Assembly (NCBI RefSeq): GCF_905220365.1
Contig: NC_061126.1
Coordinates: 10,044,001-10,108,000, forward strand
DNA: 64,000 nucleotides
Source of the DNA: Vanessa cardui
Taxonomy: Eukaryota; Arthropoda; Insecta; Lepidoptera; Nymphalidae
Reading direction: 5' to 3'
Positions 1-11,615 of the stretch are shown piece after piece. The notes beneath the pieces were generated by a model that saw only the letters and a program-made list of their open reading frames with translations, was not told the origin of the DNA and searched no databases. The translations under genes were made by a program, and so were the position numbers. Each line of letters begins with the position of its first letter. Position 1 is the first letter of the stretch.

Positions 1-139
1 TAGTAACTTAAAATGAAATCTTTATTAAGTAGTAATGTTTTTCTTACATAACATAATTAATTACAACTTTTATAGAATAAAATCATTTCAAATGATTAAA
101 TGTTCTAAAATTCCAATAGAAAAGAAAATGATAAATACA

Positions 140-375
140 GATACTTTCCGCCAAATAACAGTACTCCGTATTGTTGTGTTTCGGCTTGAAGGGTGAGTGA
201 GCCAGTGTAACTACAGGCACAAGGGACATACCATCTTAGTTCCCAAGGTTGGTGGCATATTGACGATGTAAGGAATAGTTAATATTTCTTACAGCGTCAT
301 TGTCTATGGGTGATGGTGACCACTTACCATCAGGTGGCCCATATGCTCGTCCGTCAACCTATAACATAAAAAAAG
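140..375 (-). repeat. Unclassified interspersed repeat (CATATGCTCGTCCG family)
   Basis: GTGAGTGAGCCAGTGTAACT, GACATACCATCTTAGTTCCC, GTGACCACTTACCATCAGGT and ATATGCTCGTCCGTCAACC. The same sequence, opposite orientation, lies at 50485-50770; more decayed copies are at 22330, 23040, 35545 and 60240. Confidence 0.8.
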
Positions 376-1970
376 TTGCTATATAGGAAGGTATATATTA
401 TAAGGTAACGTTAAATTGTGATATATGTTATTAAATTAGCTGCACTGTGCTTTTTGACCTGCTTAAGCGTTGTTGTAGTGCTCTCACACCGGTGTCAGAG
501 CGTGATGTTTTAATAAACTCATTAATTAATATTTAATTAGTTCCTAATTCCAATAACGTAAAAACTTTGAATCAAATCAGACTGTGCGATTTTGTGATTA
601 GATTTTATTTCAGAAAAATATAAATATATAATAGTAATATTATATAATTGTTTTTAATGACATTTATGAAGACTATTCGAGCACACTCGTGCACTACCCC
701 ACTACTGATAGAGCCTTCACGCAAATGCCAACAGCTGTTAATAGTCTCAGCTCAACCGGATGAACGTTGTAAGAAAATATAGAATAAGTGTAATTGCTTT
801 TTATTTGAAATAAAATAAATTTATAACAGAAAATACATTTGAAAAATGAGTTTATTTATAAAACTGAAGTCTAGTGAAAAATGAAAGCAATCACATTTTC
901 CCCCTTGTTATCGGTATATCCTATGGAAGGACCCTAGATAAATTAAATTAAAAAAATATGTAGATAATAATAACATTTTATATGATGTTTTCCGTTTATT
1001 CAACATCATAAAAATGCGGTATTCTAGATTATGTTACACCCAATAGTAAAAAAAAAACACGTTGGAAATGGCTTAAAGTACACTTCCAAAATTTGACCCA
1101 CACGTACTAAGTGGCACTGGCACTGGCACTGGTACTGGCACTGGCACTGGATATGGCACTGATTTCAACATCAACTGATGCTAAAATCTGAGACATCCAA
1201 TAGCATATATAAAGGCTTCACTTTTATAACGATACAACTAAGCAGTACCTAATTTAAAGGAATTTCTAAGATCTAGGTATCGTAATTATATATACTTATT
1301 ATAACCGCTATACCTTTGAGAAGTTTGTGCGGTTTTCCCGGCAGTTAAGAGTAAATGTTTTCCCTAAGGCACTTTTCTTTTTCTAAGAACTGTAAACTAC
1401 TTGTGCACTGAAATAAAAATTAGAAAATATATTTGTATCTTTAATAACGCAATATACTAATTAAGTTCTGATGTGGCTTTTGTTCTTTGGTCTGGTTTTT
1501 TTAAAATAAATACTGCATTTTATATTCTCTTAAAAATTATATTATTAAATGACCGCGGGTCAAAAAAACAATAAATTTGTTTATTAATTATTCAAAACAA
1601 TAAACGCGTTTTGTTGTTTTGGGATTCATTCGAAAATATAATTTAATTCGTTACGTTGTTTTAATATTATGTATACATAAAGTTTTACATAATACATATA
1701 CAGATAACATGATTATAAAAATGTTATACAGCGTTATGTTATACAAAAGTATAGTAGCAGGTTGCTAGTTATTAAATAGGGCAAGGCATAATATTCCAAT
1801 TACCTTTCTGTATTGTGTGAAAAATCTTTTTAAAATCTATCTTATTACATTCACATGAAGGTTGATTATTTATCATCGAGAAAATCTGAATTACTATTCA
1901 ACGGGGACATGCTAACAGTGTGATTCCATACAGCCATGATATACACATCATTTCCTTATTATAACTTTTT
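376..1970. other. AT-rich DNA, no gene seen
   Basis: Only the hexanucleotide microsatellite near 1110 stands out. No frame of note, no splice-bounded exon recognised. Confidence 0.6.
1110..1162. repeat. (GGCACT)n hexanucleotide microsatellite
   Basis: About eight units of GGCACT with GGTACT and GGATAT interruptions. Confidence 0.9.
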
Positions 1971-1971
1971 A

Positions 1972-2205
1972 ATAAAATCAAAATAAACTTTATTCAAGTG
2001 GGCTTTTACAAGAAATTTTGAATCGTCAATTAACAATTAAGTGAAGCTACCACCGGTTCGGAAAGTAGATTCTACTGAGAAGAACCGGCAAGAAACACAG
2101 TACTTACTCTTTTTCAACATTTAAAAAATACAAAGTCATGTTAATTAATACAATTACTTAAATTAGTATATCCTGCGTGGAAGGCAACAGGTATTAATAC
2201 CACGC
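1972..2205 (-). mobile_element. LINE 3'-end copy
   Basis: It matches the 3' UTR and last codons of the LINE at 27451 closely (ACCGGTTCTTCT…, CTTGAATAAAGTTTATTTTG), read on the minus strand. Extremely 5'-truncated. Confidence 0.85.
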
Positions 2206-4426
2206 TTTTTATAATTTTTTTTAATTCATAAATTCATCATTTATCAATTCTTTTTTTAAATTGCATTTCATAATTAAAGAAACAAATATCTTAAGCTTTG
2301 TCGTTTTAATTATTTCGCTTAAACAAATATACATTATTTTTTAACCATTTTATGATAAATTTAATTGATTATAAATTATCGAATTTATTTATATTAATAA
2401 TAGTAATTGCATATAAAACTAACCCCAGTAACGCTAAAGTTTACTCAGAAAAAACCGTATTCATCTTAATTTATCACATCACACCAATGCGTTCCATCTT
2501 TATTCTCCGTTACTATAAAATAGGTTAACCACGAATTACACACACCAAATCGAGAATCAAATTTAATAATAATTATTAGAAAAAAATTATAATAAAATTA
2601 AATTTAAGAAACTGACAAAAAAATCCGGAAAACTAATAACCGAAATGTATTTTATTACAACATAAATATCGGTCAACTGCACACGAGCTCAGATATCGAC
2701 TAAAGAAGTTCCCATATAGATAGAAAACAGTGATAAGATAACATTTTCTTTAAACAAGCACATCACTGGCCGCAGTAATACATTCCCATGGTCGCAGTAG
2801 ACACTGTGTCTTTTAAGAGGGTGTGGTGAAAGGTGTGCCTGCAATCTCTGACCCTCGGCCGATGACGTCATATGAGTCCATATCGAGAATTAAAGCACGC
2901 CTTTACAGGGCGACCATTGAACGAAAAAACGGTCCTCTAAACTGATATTAATGAACTCGACCTAGCGGTCTTGTATAGTTACTACATTATTGGGCGTGAT
3001 TATTTTGATACGTATAGTTAAGTATACTTATCAACTTAATCGAAGCGTAAGACCGGAATCGTTTCACACTCAAAGGAGTTTTAATTTTTTAAGAGTTAAA
3101 ATTCTTAGGAAATAAAACGTTATTAAAACTGCCACTGTTAAAAAAAGTTAACTTTTCATGTTTCCAGACATAAATCGTGTTATATAATCTTTTAAAAAAC
3201 ATAAATTTGAATATATTTATATGAATATATACTCGTAACTGTAACGAATGATCAATAGCGAAAATTAACATCAAATAAAATACCAAAATGAATAGGATTT
3301 GTTAGTAACCATAATTCAATGTTTTTCATGGACACCCCAACAGAAACGGGGTTAACGTGTTAGTGACACAATGTGGTCAGTCCCGCTTTCCCGTAGTTTT
3401 TCGTGATTAAGTCAGGCGAAGTCGAGGCATTGTTGTCTGTTATAATAGTCGTAATGAGAACGTCGGACAAAGGGAAAATAAATTATTTTGACTCACAAAA
3501 GACATATTTAGGAAGTCTGGGTGCGGCTTCTTGTTCCTATTTATTTATAGTATTATATAGTTTACACTAATATAATCTTTATTTATATACAGCCTTTAGG
3601 CAGTAAGTTAAGTAAGGTATTTTCAACGCTCACGTCACTTTCATTTGCTGGTAGGGTTTAATGAAAGTTGATGGTCGTTTTTAATTTGTCTATAGAACTA
3701 AAGCCATTACTTTAATATATTTTAATACCTTTTATTTTGATAAGAGATATAGGTGAACTTTCCAGTAGTTTTTCGGCATTAAAAATTTAAATAGTTGCGC
3801 GGATATATTTAAACTATTGTTATATTATATTTACTATAGTTATGATTATATGATCCTTTCATTGAATGTAATATTATAAAAATACATAGTCTTTTTCATT
3901 TATTGAGAAAAAAATTATGATTTAATATTTTATTTATAATTAGATGACATATAATCTTGTTGTAATATTGATAAAACTTTCTACGTAAAGTTCAAAAAAG
4001 TTTCTGTGAAGATAAACACTTAAGATATTATGAACTTAGCCTGTTAAAGAATTTAAAAACATTCATATATATAGATTTGGTTAGTATTAATTATTCATAT
4101 AGGATATATAAATTTAATCATAATTAATTTAAATATACGTTAGTTGGTACATAATTACTATTTTCTTGTCGTTTCTCCTGAACAAAAAACATTGAATACT
4201 TTTTATTTATTTCAATCAAAAATACTTTATCATTTACGTCAATTTTATCTATTATTAAATAATTAAAAAACATTAGTGAATCAACTACGTCATTCATATC
4301 TATTTATAGATATTTAAATTTGGAAAAAAATATTATTAAAATTTATTCAGAATGACATCTAACTATAGTTATAGAGATAGAATCAAATTCGTGCATAATA
4401 CAGATTAAACAAATCTAACCTAACCG

Positions 4427-4480
<54 letters not shown>

Positions 4481-5584
4481 TATCTATCTATTTATTTTTG
4501 TATGCACAAATATACTCTTATGTATGTATATTGAATATTCCATTTATAAAAATTGTAAACCTATGCCTTTAATAGACCATTTCCTCTGCCCCAAGGTTGC
4601 CTGGAAGAGATCGCTTTTCAGCGATAAGGCCGCCTTTTGTGCCATGCTTTATTTTCTTATATTTATTTCCTGTGTGTTATACTTGTCTTGGTGTACAATA
4701 AAGAATATTATTAATATTATTATATTACTGCAGAACCTTAGGAATATGAAATAAGTTAAGGCTGCGACGTTGTCGAGAACTAGGCATTTCTATAAAACTA
4801 CAATATAGATCAAAATCCATGAACTAAGAACGAGACAAATACTGCGCTTTACAAACGAGCGTAGTCGGAGCCGGAAGTCAATAAGTAATAAAAGCAATAT
4901 GCTATTTCATACGATCATTTGTAGTTCTCACATTTCGAATCGCAGCCCCTCGGGAGCGGTCAGAGCGTTCTCATTATCCAAAATAACTACACGGGATCAA
5001 TAAATGTAAATAGTGCCTGGTTTCGCTTTAAGTGAAGCAATCGTAATAAGGGCTTGCTTTAGTATTCCGTTTGACTGTATTTTTGTCATATTTTATTCAA
5101 TTCACACGCGACACGAATTCGAGTGTTTGCTTACAACGAGTTATTGACTTTACTTTTAGTTACTTAATTATTCATTCCGTAAAGGATAAAGAATCAGAAA
5201 ATCAACTGTCTGCGACTTTGAGGTACGGTACAAACTCGGTGTACCCATTATAGACTTGTACGTAAACAACGATACCCACAATATTTATGAAAATCAATTT
5301 AAAAGGTTAGAATATTTAGTGAAGTTTTAAGGTTGTTATTGTTATTCAGGGCGGCTGTATGTACTTAGTATTGGAAAATAGTTCCAGTATTATATGTTCA
5401 CAGTTATTTTTTTTCTGTCGATTCAAAAAATAAGCAACTTTAGTGTGTGCAGAAATGTACCAACACAAAAAAAGTTGTTAAATTTAAAAATAGAATATCA
5501 ATGTCATGAACTAAAAAAATATGTATTATGAAATGCCTCAGACGTAATAGAAGCTAAAAATATATAATCGTAGCTGAATCTACG
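2206..5584. other. AT-rich DNA, no gene seen
   Basis: Holds the (TA)n at 4428 and a slightly GC-richer patch at 2650-2950 with one TGACGTCA (2863-2870). The short frames at 2689, 3089, 4524 and 5071 lack any coding character. Confidence 0.55.
4428..4483. repeat. (TA)n microsatellite
   Basis: An uninterrupted TA run of about 25 units with imperfect edges. Confidence 0.95.
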
Positions 5585-5765
5585 GAATACCCGCGCGATA
5601 TTTATAAAAACACAAACGTCCTTAAAATCCGTCCTTAGCGGATAACTAAACCTTATACCAAATTTAGGAACCCACATACCAAATTTCAAGTTTGTACGTG
5701 TTATAGTTTCTGAACTTTCGTGTTAAACCAGTGAGGGGTATTTCGCTTTTATATATATAGATTTA
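5585..5765. repeat. Repeat fragment
   Basis: ACCAAATTTCAAGTTTGTAC, TTATAGTTTCTGAACTTTCG and an ATATATAG end resemble RTE-type 3' ends; the minus-strand frame here is its shadow. Confidence 0.45.
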
Positions 5766-5844
5766 AATAATCATAGTAGATATCTATATCATTTGTAAAA
5801 TCAGTGACTATAGTTGCATACCAAAGTGGAGATATGATTGTATT

Positions 5845-5990
5845 TTAAAAAGAGTAATTACAGAGTTTCTTGCCGGTTCTTCTCGGTAGAATCTACTTTC
5901 CGAACCGGTGGTAGCTTCACTTAATTGTTAAATGGCGATTCAAAACTGCTTGTAAAAGCCCACTCGAATAAAGTTTATTTTGATTTTGAA
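5845..5990 (+). mobile_element. LINE 3'-end copy
   Basis: 3' UTR of the same LINE family, from AAAGAGTAATTACAGAG to AATAAAGTTTATTTTGA. Confidence 0.85.
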
Positions 5991-7232
5991 CATCGAATTT
6001 TATTAATTCAATAAATTATTTCATAGATTTTTATAATACTGTTAAACTGTGACAATGTTAGTGATATTTCCGAGTCAACTTGTATCGTGTTCACTGAGAA
6101 TGTAATTCGCAATATGAACTGCAGTTAACTCGGCTTAATGTATCTCGCCACCGCCCCCGTCTGACGTACCGGTGTTATTTATTTTTATCTTGCTACGCTC
6201 CGTTTCAAGCTGAGCTTTTAATTTTTTTTTTTTATGAAATTTACTTTTAATTTTAAGTACTTGGTAAAATATTTTTTAATTTCACTAACAATTTTTAACT
6301 GAAATGGGTTAGAATCAAACCCAATGATGTTTCCACTTTGAAGATTATAATGGGTTTATTATAACAAGTGTTGTGAATCAAATTGATTAAACACATAATC
6401 ATATGTTCGTAAACTACATAACGGTTTCATAACATCATATCAAAAAGCAGGAAATCTCTTTTTTTCGCTATAACAGTATAAATGTAGAGATTTGTTAAAA
6501 TTCGGCTCGAAGCTATTAATCACAATAACTTGCAAATGTTACGTTAAAATTGCCTATCAAAAATTCAATATTCAGAATTTCTAGTGATGTAATAAAGTTT
6601 TGCGCTTTATTTTAACATCTAGTACCTGCTCTTTACATTATGGTAATGCGTTCTGCATGGTTGGAATGATTAAGCGCATATTTGCACAATTGCCTTATCA
6701 ATTTCTTGAGACATGTCATTAGTAATTTCTATATTTTAGTATATAAATTACTTACATTTATGATTCTTTGAAGAAATTGCTATGTGCATGATACTAATAC
6801 AAGGAACAAACATATATACATAGATAATTAATGTATTCGCATTTACACTAGTATCCCAGAAATCGTACATTTTTTTCTATTGTAAGTCTAAAGAAACCGT
6901 CAAAGAACGTTTGAGCATTATTTTAACATTAACAACTTTATACATACACGACTTGGGAATGAAACGATCGTCTCCAGGGCATTCGAAAATAAATAATTTA
7001 TTATTATAAAAAAATTATAAAAAAAACCCGCTAACTTTCTTTGTCATTCTTTCTCAGGTTTGAGATGTTTCTTTATAAACCATTGGTAGAATTTTGACAG
7101 TCAATTTGAAAGTATAACGCTTCTGTGTGGAATAACGATTTTTAGAATTTGAAATTAGAATTTTAAGCATCACATGCAAGCAATCTTATTTTGCTGATCA
7201 AATCATAAAAATATTATTAAAAAAGGTAAATA

Positions 7233-7548
7233 CACAACAACAACAACAACAACAACAGCCTGTAAATTCCCACTGCTGGGCTAAAGGCCTCCTCTCCCTT
7301 TGAGGAGAAGGTTTGGAACATATTCCATCACGCTGTTCCAATGCGGGTTGGTGGAATACACATGTGGCAGAATTTCTATGAAATTTGTCACATGCAGGTT
7401 TCCTCACGATGTTTTCCTTCACCGCTGAGCACGAGATGAATTATAAAGACAAATTAAGCACATGAATCAGCGGTGCCTGCCGGGGCTTGAACCCACAATC
7501 ATCGGTTAAGATGCTCGCGTTCTAACCACTGGGCCATCTCGACAAATA
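7233..7548 (-). mobile_element. tRNA-headed SINE, near full length
   Basis: The minus-strand order is a tRNA-like head with A and B boxes (7480-7545), a body containing the TTCCACCAACCCGCATTGGA block, then GCCTGT and a (TTG)n tail at 7233-7258. The flanks AAATACACA on both sides form a 9-bp target duplication. The family is repeated at 7855, 16345, 34895 and 48508. Confidence 0.9.
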
Positions 7549-7854
7549 CACACGTCATACTAAACATTATAATATAGACAATAAATTACGTTGGAAATGG
7601 AAAAATATCGACCATAATAATTATTGTTCATTCAAGTCTTAAAAGCCCTTTCGAATCGTCATATTACAGTAGTGAATTAAATGTAAAAGTTATAAAGTAA
7701 GTGGATTCTACCGACCAGAAACTTAGGATTTACTTATTTAATTTTAATTATATAGGATGTCGGTAAAGGTGCAATTAAATTAATATATATACGGCCTTGA
7801 AATCAACAAATACTATATCAGTGCTTTTTTATTTTTAATATGAACTTGTATTAA

Positions 7855-8028
7855 AGTAAAGTAAAGTAACAGCCTGTAAATTTCCCACTGCTTTATTTTG
7901 GAGAGGGTTTGGAACATATTCACATGTGGCAAAATTTCGATGAAATTAGACACATGCAGGTTTGCTCATGATGTTTTTCTTCACCACCGCGCACGAGATG
8001 AATTTGAAACACGAATTAAGCACATATA
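7855..8028 (-). mobile_element. tRNA-headed SINE, tail half, split by the LTR element
   Basis: This is the 3' part of the SINE on the minus strand, with a GTTACTTTAC-type tail. The sequence stops at 8028 and resumes at 11262. The outer flanks repeat CTTGTATTAA (7845-7854 and 11346-11355), the target duplication of the SINE itself. Internal deletions are present compared with the fuller copy at 7259. Confidence 0.88.
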
Positions 8029-8220
8029 TGTGGAAATAGTTTATACATTTTTAAGTATATTATGTATTTGATAATGACTGGCCACTTGTAATGTCAGAAA
8101 CGTCTGTGAGTTTTTGTATTCGGTCTGTCACTGAGATTGATATGATTCCGTTGAAAGAAATAATAAAGTGAATATGAATTAAAAAACCGTGTTGTGCATT
8201 AAATCTAGCTATATCCCACA
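8029..8220 (+). repeat. 5' LTR
   Basis: 192 bp with TG…CA ends and an AATAAA at 8162-8167. It is identical to the 3' LTR except at three positions within a 6-base stretch near its 3' end. Confidence 0.93.
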
Positions 8221-8225
8221 ACTTT

Positions 8226-8243
8226 TGGGGGCTCGTCCGGGAT
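8226..8243 (+). promoter_or_regulatory. Primer-binding site (tRNA-Pro type)
   Basis: The sequence TGGGGGCTCGTCCGGGAT lies five bases after the LTR and is complementary to the usual 3' end of tRNA-Pro with CCA. The match is known from other LTR elements that use proline tRNA; use here is inferred. Confidence 0.75.
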
Positions 8244-8581
8244 GCTTATAAATTTGATGCCAACCGAAGACGTAAGACGAAGATTTAAGATTGAAGATTG
8301 AAGACTAAAGAATTAAGGTTTAAGATTGAAATTGAAAATTTGTATGAAGATTCACGTGTAATTGACGCCATCTTCAAATCCGAATTCTGTTTTACCGACA
8401 CAACTTCACGACTTTTAAAAAACAAAAATGGTAGTTTTTCATATCCGATTTCAAAGATTAAATTTATGAAGATAAAAATTAAATGAGTATAATTAAAACA
8501 TCATTTTGCCCGACTACTGCCAGAAGACGAAAATTGAAGAGGAATTTTAGATTAAAGAGAAATTAAAGTTGTTCTCCGAAA

Positions 8582-8845
8582 ATGCCACCGAAAAAAGATG
8601 AAAAAGAAGACGAATACGGTGTGCAAATTTCATTCAATGATTTAGAAAAGTCGATGACAACATTTACCGGAGATGACACCTACCCTATTGAAACATTTAT
8701 TGATGAATTTGAAGACACGGCTGAGATTATGAAGTGGAATAAAGTTGAAAAACTGATTTATGCGAAGAGGCTTTTAGATGGAACTGCGAAATTGTTCTTG
8801 CGATCTTTGGGAAGAGTTAAAGATTATACGACGCTGAAGAAATAA
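8582..8845 (+). pseudogene. gag N-terminal part of the LTR element, broken
   Basis: The ATG at 8582 opens MPPKKDEKEDEYGVQISFND, followed by FTGDDTYPIETFIDEFEDTA, a typical capsid N-terminal region of Ty3/gypsy gag. A TAA (8843-8845) interrupts it, evidently a nonsense change, because the same frame continues with gag-like sequence (LKEEFG…NEETLQQYV). A frameshift near 8945-8960 then moves the reading into the next open frame. The capsid protein is therefore not made intact from this copy. Confidence 0.8.
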
Positions 8846-8918
8846 CTTAAAGAAGAATTTGGGCCAAAGATCAATAGTGCACTAGTGCATAAGAACCTCG
8901 CCTCTCGTAAGATGAAGA

Positions 8919-10307
8919 ATGAAGAAACTCTTCAACAATACGTACTTCCTTTCAATGAAAGAATTGTCACTTCATGGCAAAGTTGAAGACGCTGCTTTGA
9001 TTGAATACGTGATTGATGGTATTCGTGACTCGGAGGCAAATAAAGTCATTCTTTATGGTACCACAGATATGAAAGAATTTCGCAAGAAATTCGACATCTA
9101 TAGTGAGTTGAGAAAAAAGATGTCTAATCCTGCACATTCCGCGCAAGGACATATGTCTGGACTGGCCGAACCTCGAAGAAAGACACGTGTACAAAGATGC
9201 TATAATTGCGGTGATGTAGATCACGTTTCATCTAGCTGCCCTAAAGGAGTCAAATGTTTTAAATGCAACGAATATGGCCATAAATCCACTGAATGTACCA
9301 GTAAGCCTACAAAGACGTTAAATATTGAAAGTAGAAATGAAAAAGAGAAGGTTCCCTACAAGAAAATAAAGATTAACAACATAGACACTATAGCTTTGAT
9401 AGATACCAGAAGTGACGTAAATCTTATTACCAAATCAGAATTCAATAAAATCAAGGATAACATAAAAGACTATAAAGCAGAATCAACTTGTATTACCGGA
9501 ATTGCTAAACACGAAGTGTACACTGAAGGAATGTTTTTAGGTAATGTAAATATTGATAAATATTACACAGATTTCAAGTTTCATGTCGTTAGGGACCACG
9601 ATATCCTAGTCACGATAATTATTGGTAATCCCATCTTAAAAGATTTTGAAGTAAAGTTTACTCCTGACGCATTTTGCATTTTTGTTGAAAAAATTACACA
9701 CCTTACACTCTTAATGGAAAAGAATGAAAACGAAGAAGTTCATGGTATAGAAGATTCAGAATACAAAGAGAAGATCCATAGAATGTGCAAAGATTACAAA
9801 CCTCAAGAGAAGATAGAACACCGACCAGAAACTCGGATGAAGCAAGCAGACGCCCTGAGCAGAAACCCAGTATGTCTGACACTCACAGAAATCACAGCGC
9901 GTATAAAGAAAGCACAATATGAAGATGAACATGTTAAACTAATAAAGAAGATTTTGGAAACACATGCTTACGAAGACTACATAATACAGAATGAAATATT
10001 ATTCAAAATGACGGATGGTAACAAACTAATTGTTGTACCGAAGAATATGAAAAACGAAATAATACGCCAAAATCACCTGAAAGGACATTTTGGAGTTGTA
10101 AAAACAGAAGAATTAATTAGACGAGAGATTTTTATTCCAAATTTAATCCAGAATAACAAAAGAAAAGAGCTCAGGCAAAAGGCTAAAGAATCTATAAGGA
10201 AGATACAACAGGAGAACATTACATCTTACAAGAAACGAAGGAAAATGGGTAAGGAATATTCAAATCAAATCAAATCAAATCAAATCAAATCAATTTTATT
10301 CAAGTAA
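8919..10307 (+). pseudogene. gag-protease-RNase H tail-integrase fragment ORF of the LTR element
   Basis: This is a 462-codon frame. Residues 13-75 continue gag. CYNCGDVDHVSSSC (about 94-107) and CFKCNEYGHKSTEC (about 113-126) are two CX2CX4HX4C zinc knuckles. LIDTRSD (about 160-166) is the retropepsin site with Arg in place of the invariant Gly. HRPETRMKQADALSR is the very end of RNase H, so the reverse transcriptase domain is missing at an in-frame junction near 9770-9820. HLKGHFGVVKTEELIRRE begins the integrase zinc domain, but its Cys pair and the DDE core are missing at a second in-frame junction near 10150. The last codons after 10262 read into the inserted LINE tail. Confidence 0.85.
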
Positions 10308-10837
10308 ACTTCACAATGAAGCGTTTTTGAATCGTCAATAATCAAATACTACCACCGTTTCGGAAAGCAGCTTCTAGCGAGAAGAAACGGCAAGAAACTC
10401 GCATAGTTGCTCTTTTCAAATAAACACATTTACAATGCCGTTATTGACAGTAATTAGCGTCCTATCATGGAACCCGAGCCTAACTCCAGGCGTTTCTTTC
10501 TAAAAAGTACTCTTTTAATGAATAGTATGATTTATTTATTAATTTAGTATTAATAATATTTTTAAATTTTGAAAATGGTAAATTGATTATATTTTCCGGT
10601 ATCTTATTATATATGCGTATACCATTGCCCAAAAACGTTCTATTTACCGTATGCAAACGGAAACTGGGGGTTACAAGTTTATTCTTATTTCTTGTATTAA
10701 TAGTATGTACATCAGCATTGATAGAATAATTTTTAATATTCTTTTGTATAAAGATTATATTATCATAAATATATTGTGAAACAGCCGTTAATACACCTAT
10801 TTCTTTAAATTTTTCGCGTAATGATGATTCTATTGGA
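10262..10837 (-). mobile_element. 5'-truncated LINE inserted in the LTR element
   Basis: The minus-strand frame from about 10830 to 10483 encodes the C-terminus of a LINE ORF2 (SLREKFKEIGVLTAVSQY…, PSFRLHTVNRTFLGNGIRIY…, LERNAW). It is followed by a 3' UTR and a tail of repeated TTTGA units (10262-10300 on this strand). The same C-terminal block and 3' UTR occur downstream of the reverse transcriptase fragment at 27451. Only the distal part of the element was copied, as usual for target-primed insertion. A frame reported across its left end includes a few antisense residues of the LTR element. Confidence 0.88.
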
Positions 10838-11062
10838 GACTTGGTAGCAATCAAAAGGACGCAGTTCTCGTAAGAAAATAAGTTGTACTCAAAGTATTTG
10901 GGGCCATACGAAATTATAAAATGTCAGCGAAATGATCGGTACACGGTGAAGAAAGTCGGCAATGGTGAAGGTCCAATTAACACTACCACATCAGCAGACT
11001 ACATGAAGCCTTGGATTTCTGAAGAGGAAGATTCATCTGGGTCAGATGAACCTGCAGGATAG
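10838..11062 (+). pseudogene. Integrase C-terminal tail of the LTR element
   Basis: Sequence resumes after the nested LINE with DLVAIKRTQ, then (after a stop) KYLGPYEIIKCQRNDRYTVK, GNGEGPINTT and PWISEEEDSSG, ending in TAG a few bases before the 3' LTR. VGD-L-V..KRT and LGPYEI are typical of the SH3-like C-terminal domain of Ty3/gypsy integrases. It is the original continuation of the frame interrupted at 10262. Confidence 0.8.
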
Positions 11063-11065
11063 CCG

Positions 11066-11257
11066 TGTGGAAATAGTTTATACATTTTTAAGTATATTAT
11101 GTATTTGATAATGACTGGCCACTTGTAATGTCAGAAACGTCTGTGAGTTTTTGTATTCGGTCTGTCACTGAGATTGATATGATTCCGTTGAAAGAAATAA
11201 TAAAGTGAATATGAATTAAAAACCCTTTTTGTGCATTAAATCTAGCTATATCCCACA
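11066..11257 (+). repeat. 3' LTR
   Basis: 192 bp, matching the 5' LTR base for base except for three differences near its end. It is followed directly by the TATA duplication and the other half of the split SINE. Confidence 0.93.
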
Positions 11258-11261
11258 TATA

Positions 11262-11345
11262 TATAGTGGTGCTTGCCTAGGTTTGAACCCGCAATCATCG
11301 GTTAAGATGCACGCTTTCTAACCACTGGGCCATCTCAGCTCTGAT
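11262..11345 (-). mobile_element. tRNA-headed SINE, head half
   Basis: This piece contains the RNA polymerase III B-box (GGTTTGAACCC read on the plus strand) and the A-box-bearing head ending GAGATGGCCCAGTGGTTAG on the minus strand. It continues the element interrupted at 8028. Confidence 0.85.
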
Positions 11346-11489
11346 CTTGTATTAAGTAATAAGATTTTTTTATTAATCCTTTTGGACATAAGCTTTATAC
11401 TTTTAAAATCCAAATAAAAGTATTTGTTGATCTTCAGACTGATACATAAATTTAATTGTCGTATTATATGTACCTACATATGTATGTTT

Positions 11490-11615
11490 ATGATCGTTCA
11501 GAAAGAGTAATTATTGAATTCCTGGATTGTTCTTCTCAGTAGAATCTACATTCGTAACCATAGGTAGCTTTACATTTGATTAAATTTTTGTATAACGACT
11601 TTTTAAACATTTTTA
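11490..11615 (+). repeat. Decayed LINE 3'-end copy
   Basis: A diverged form of the same 3' UTR (TTCTTCTCAGTAGAATCTAC is intact). Confidence 0.65.

Larger units (their letters stand above)
8029..11257 (+). mobile_element. Ty3/gypsy-like LTR retrotransposon, internally deleted, with nested LINE
   Basis: Two 192-bp direct LTRs (8029-8220 and 11066-11257) begin TGTGG and end CCACA. A 4-bp TATA target duplication flanks them. Between them are a tRNA-Pro-type primer site, gag with two CCHC knuckles, a protease, the last residues of RNase H, the N-terminal HHCC beginning of integrase, and the integrase C-terminal tail ending at a TAG before the 3' LTR. Reverse transcriptase and the integrase catalytic core are absent, so it cannot move alone. 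About 575 bp of the interior (10262-10837) is a LINE inserted on the other strand. The LTRs differ at only three sites, so insertion was recent. No clear polypurine tract adjoins the 3' LTR. Confidence 0.9.

Noticed and set aside
7198..7422. 74-codon minus-strand frame with a cysteine run
   Set aside because: Translation of the SINE and its (TTG)n tail.
11270..11340. Possible tRNA gene
   Set aside because: The A and B boxes belong to the head of a SINE; no intact cloverleaf could be folded, and the same sequence recurs in other SINE copies.
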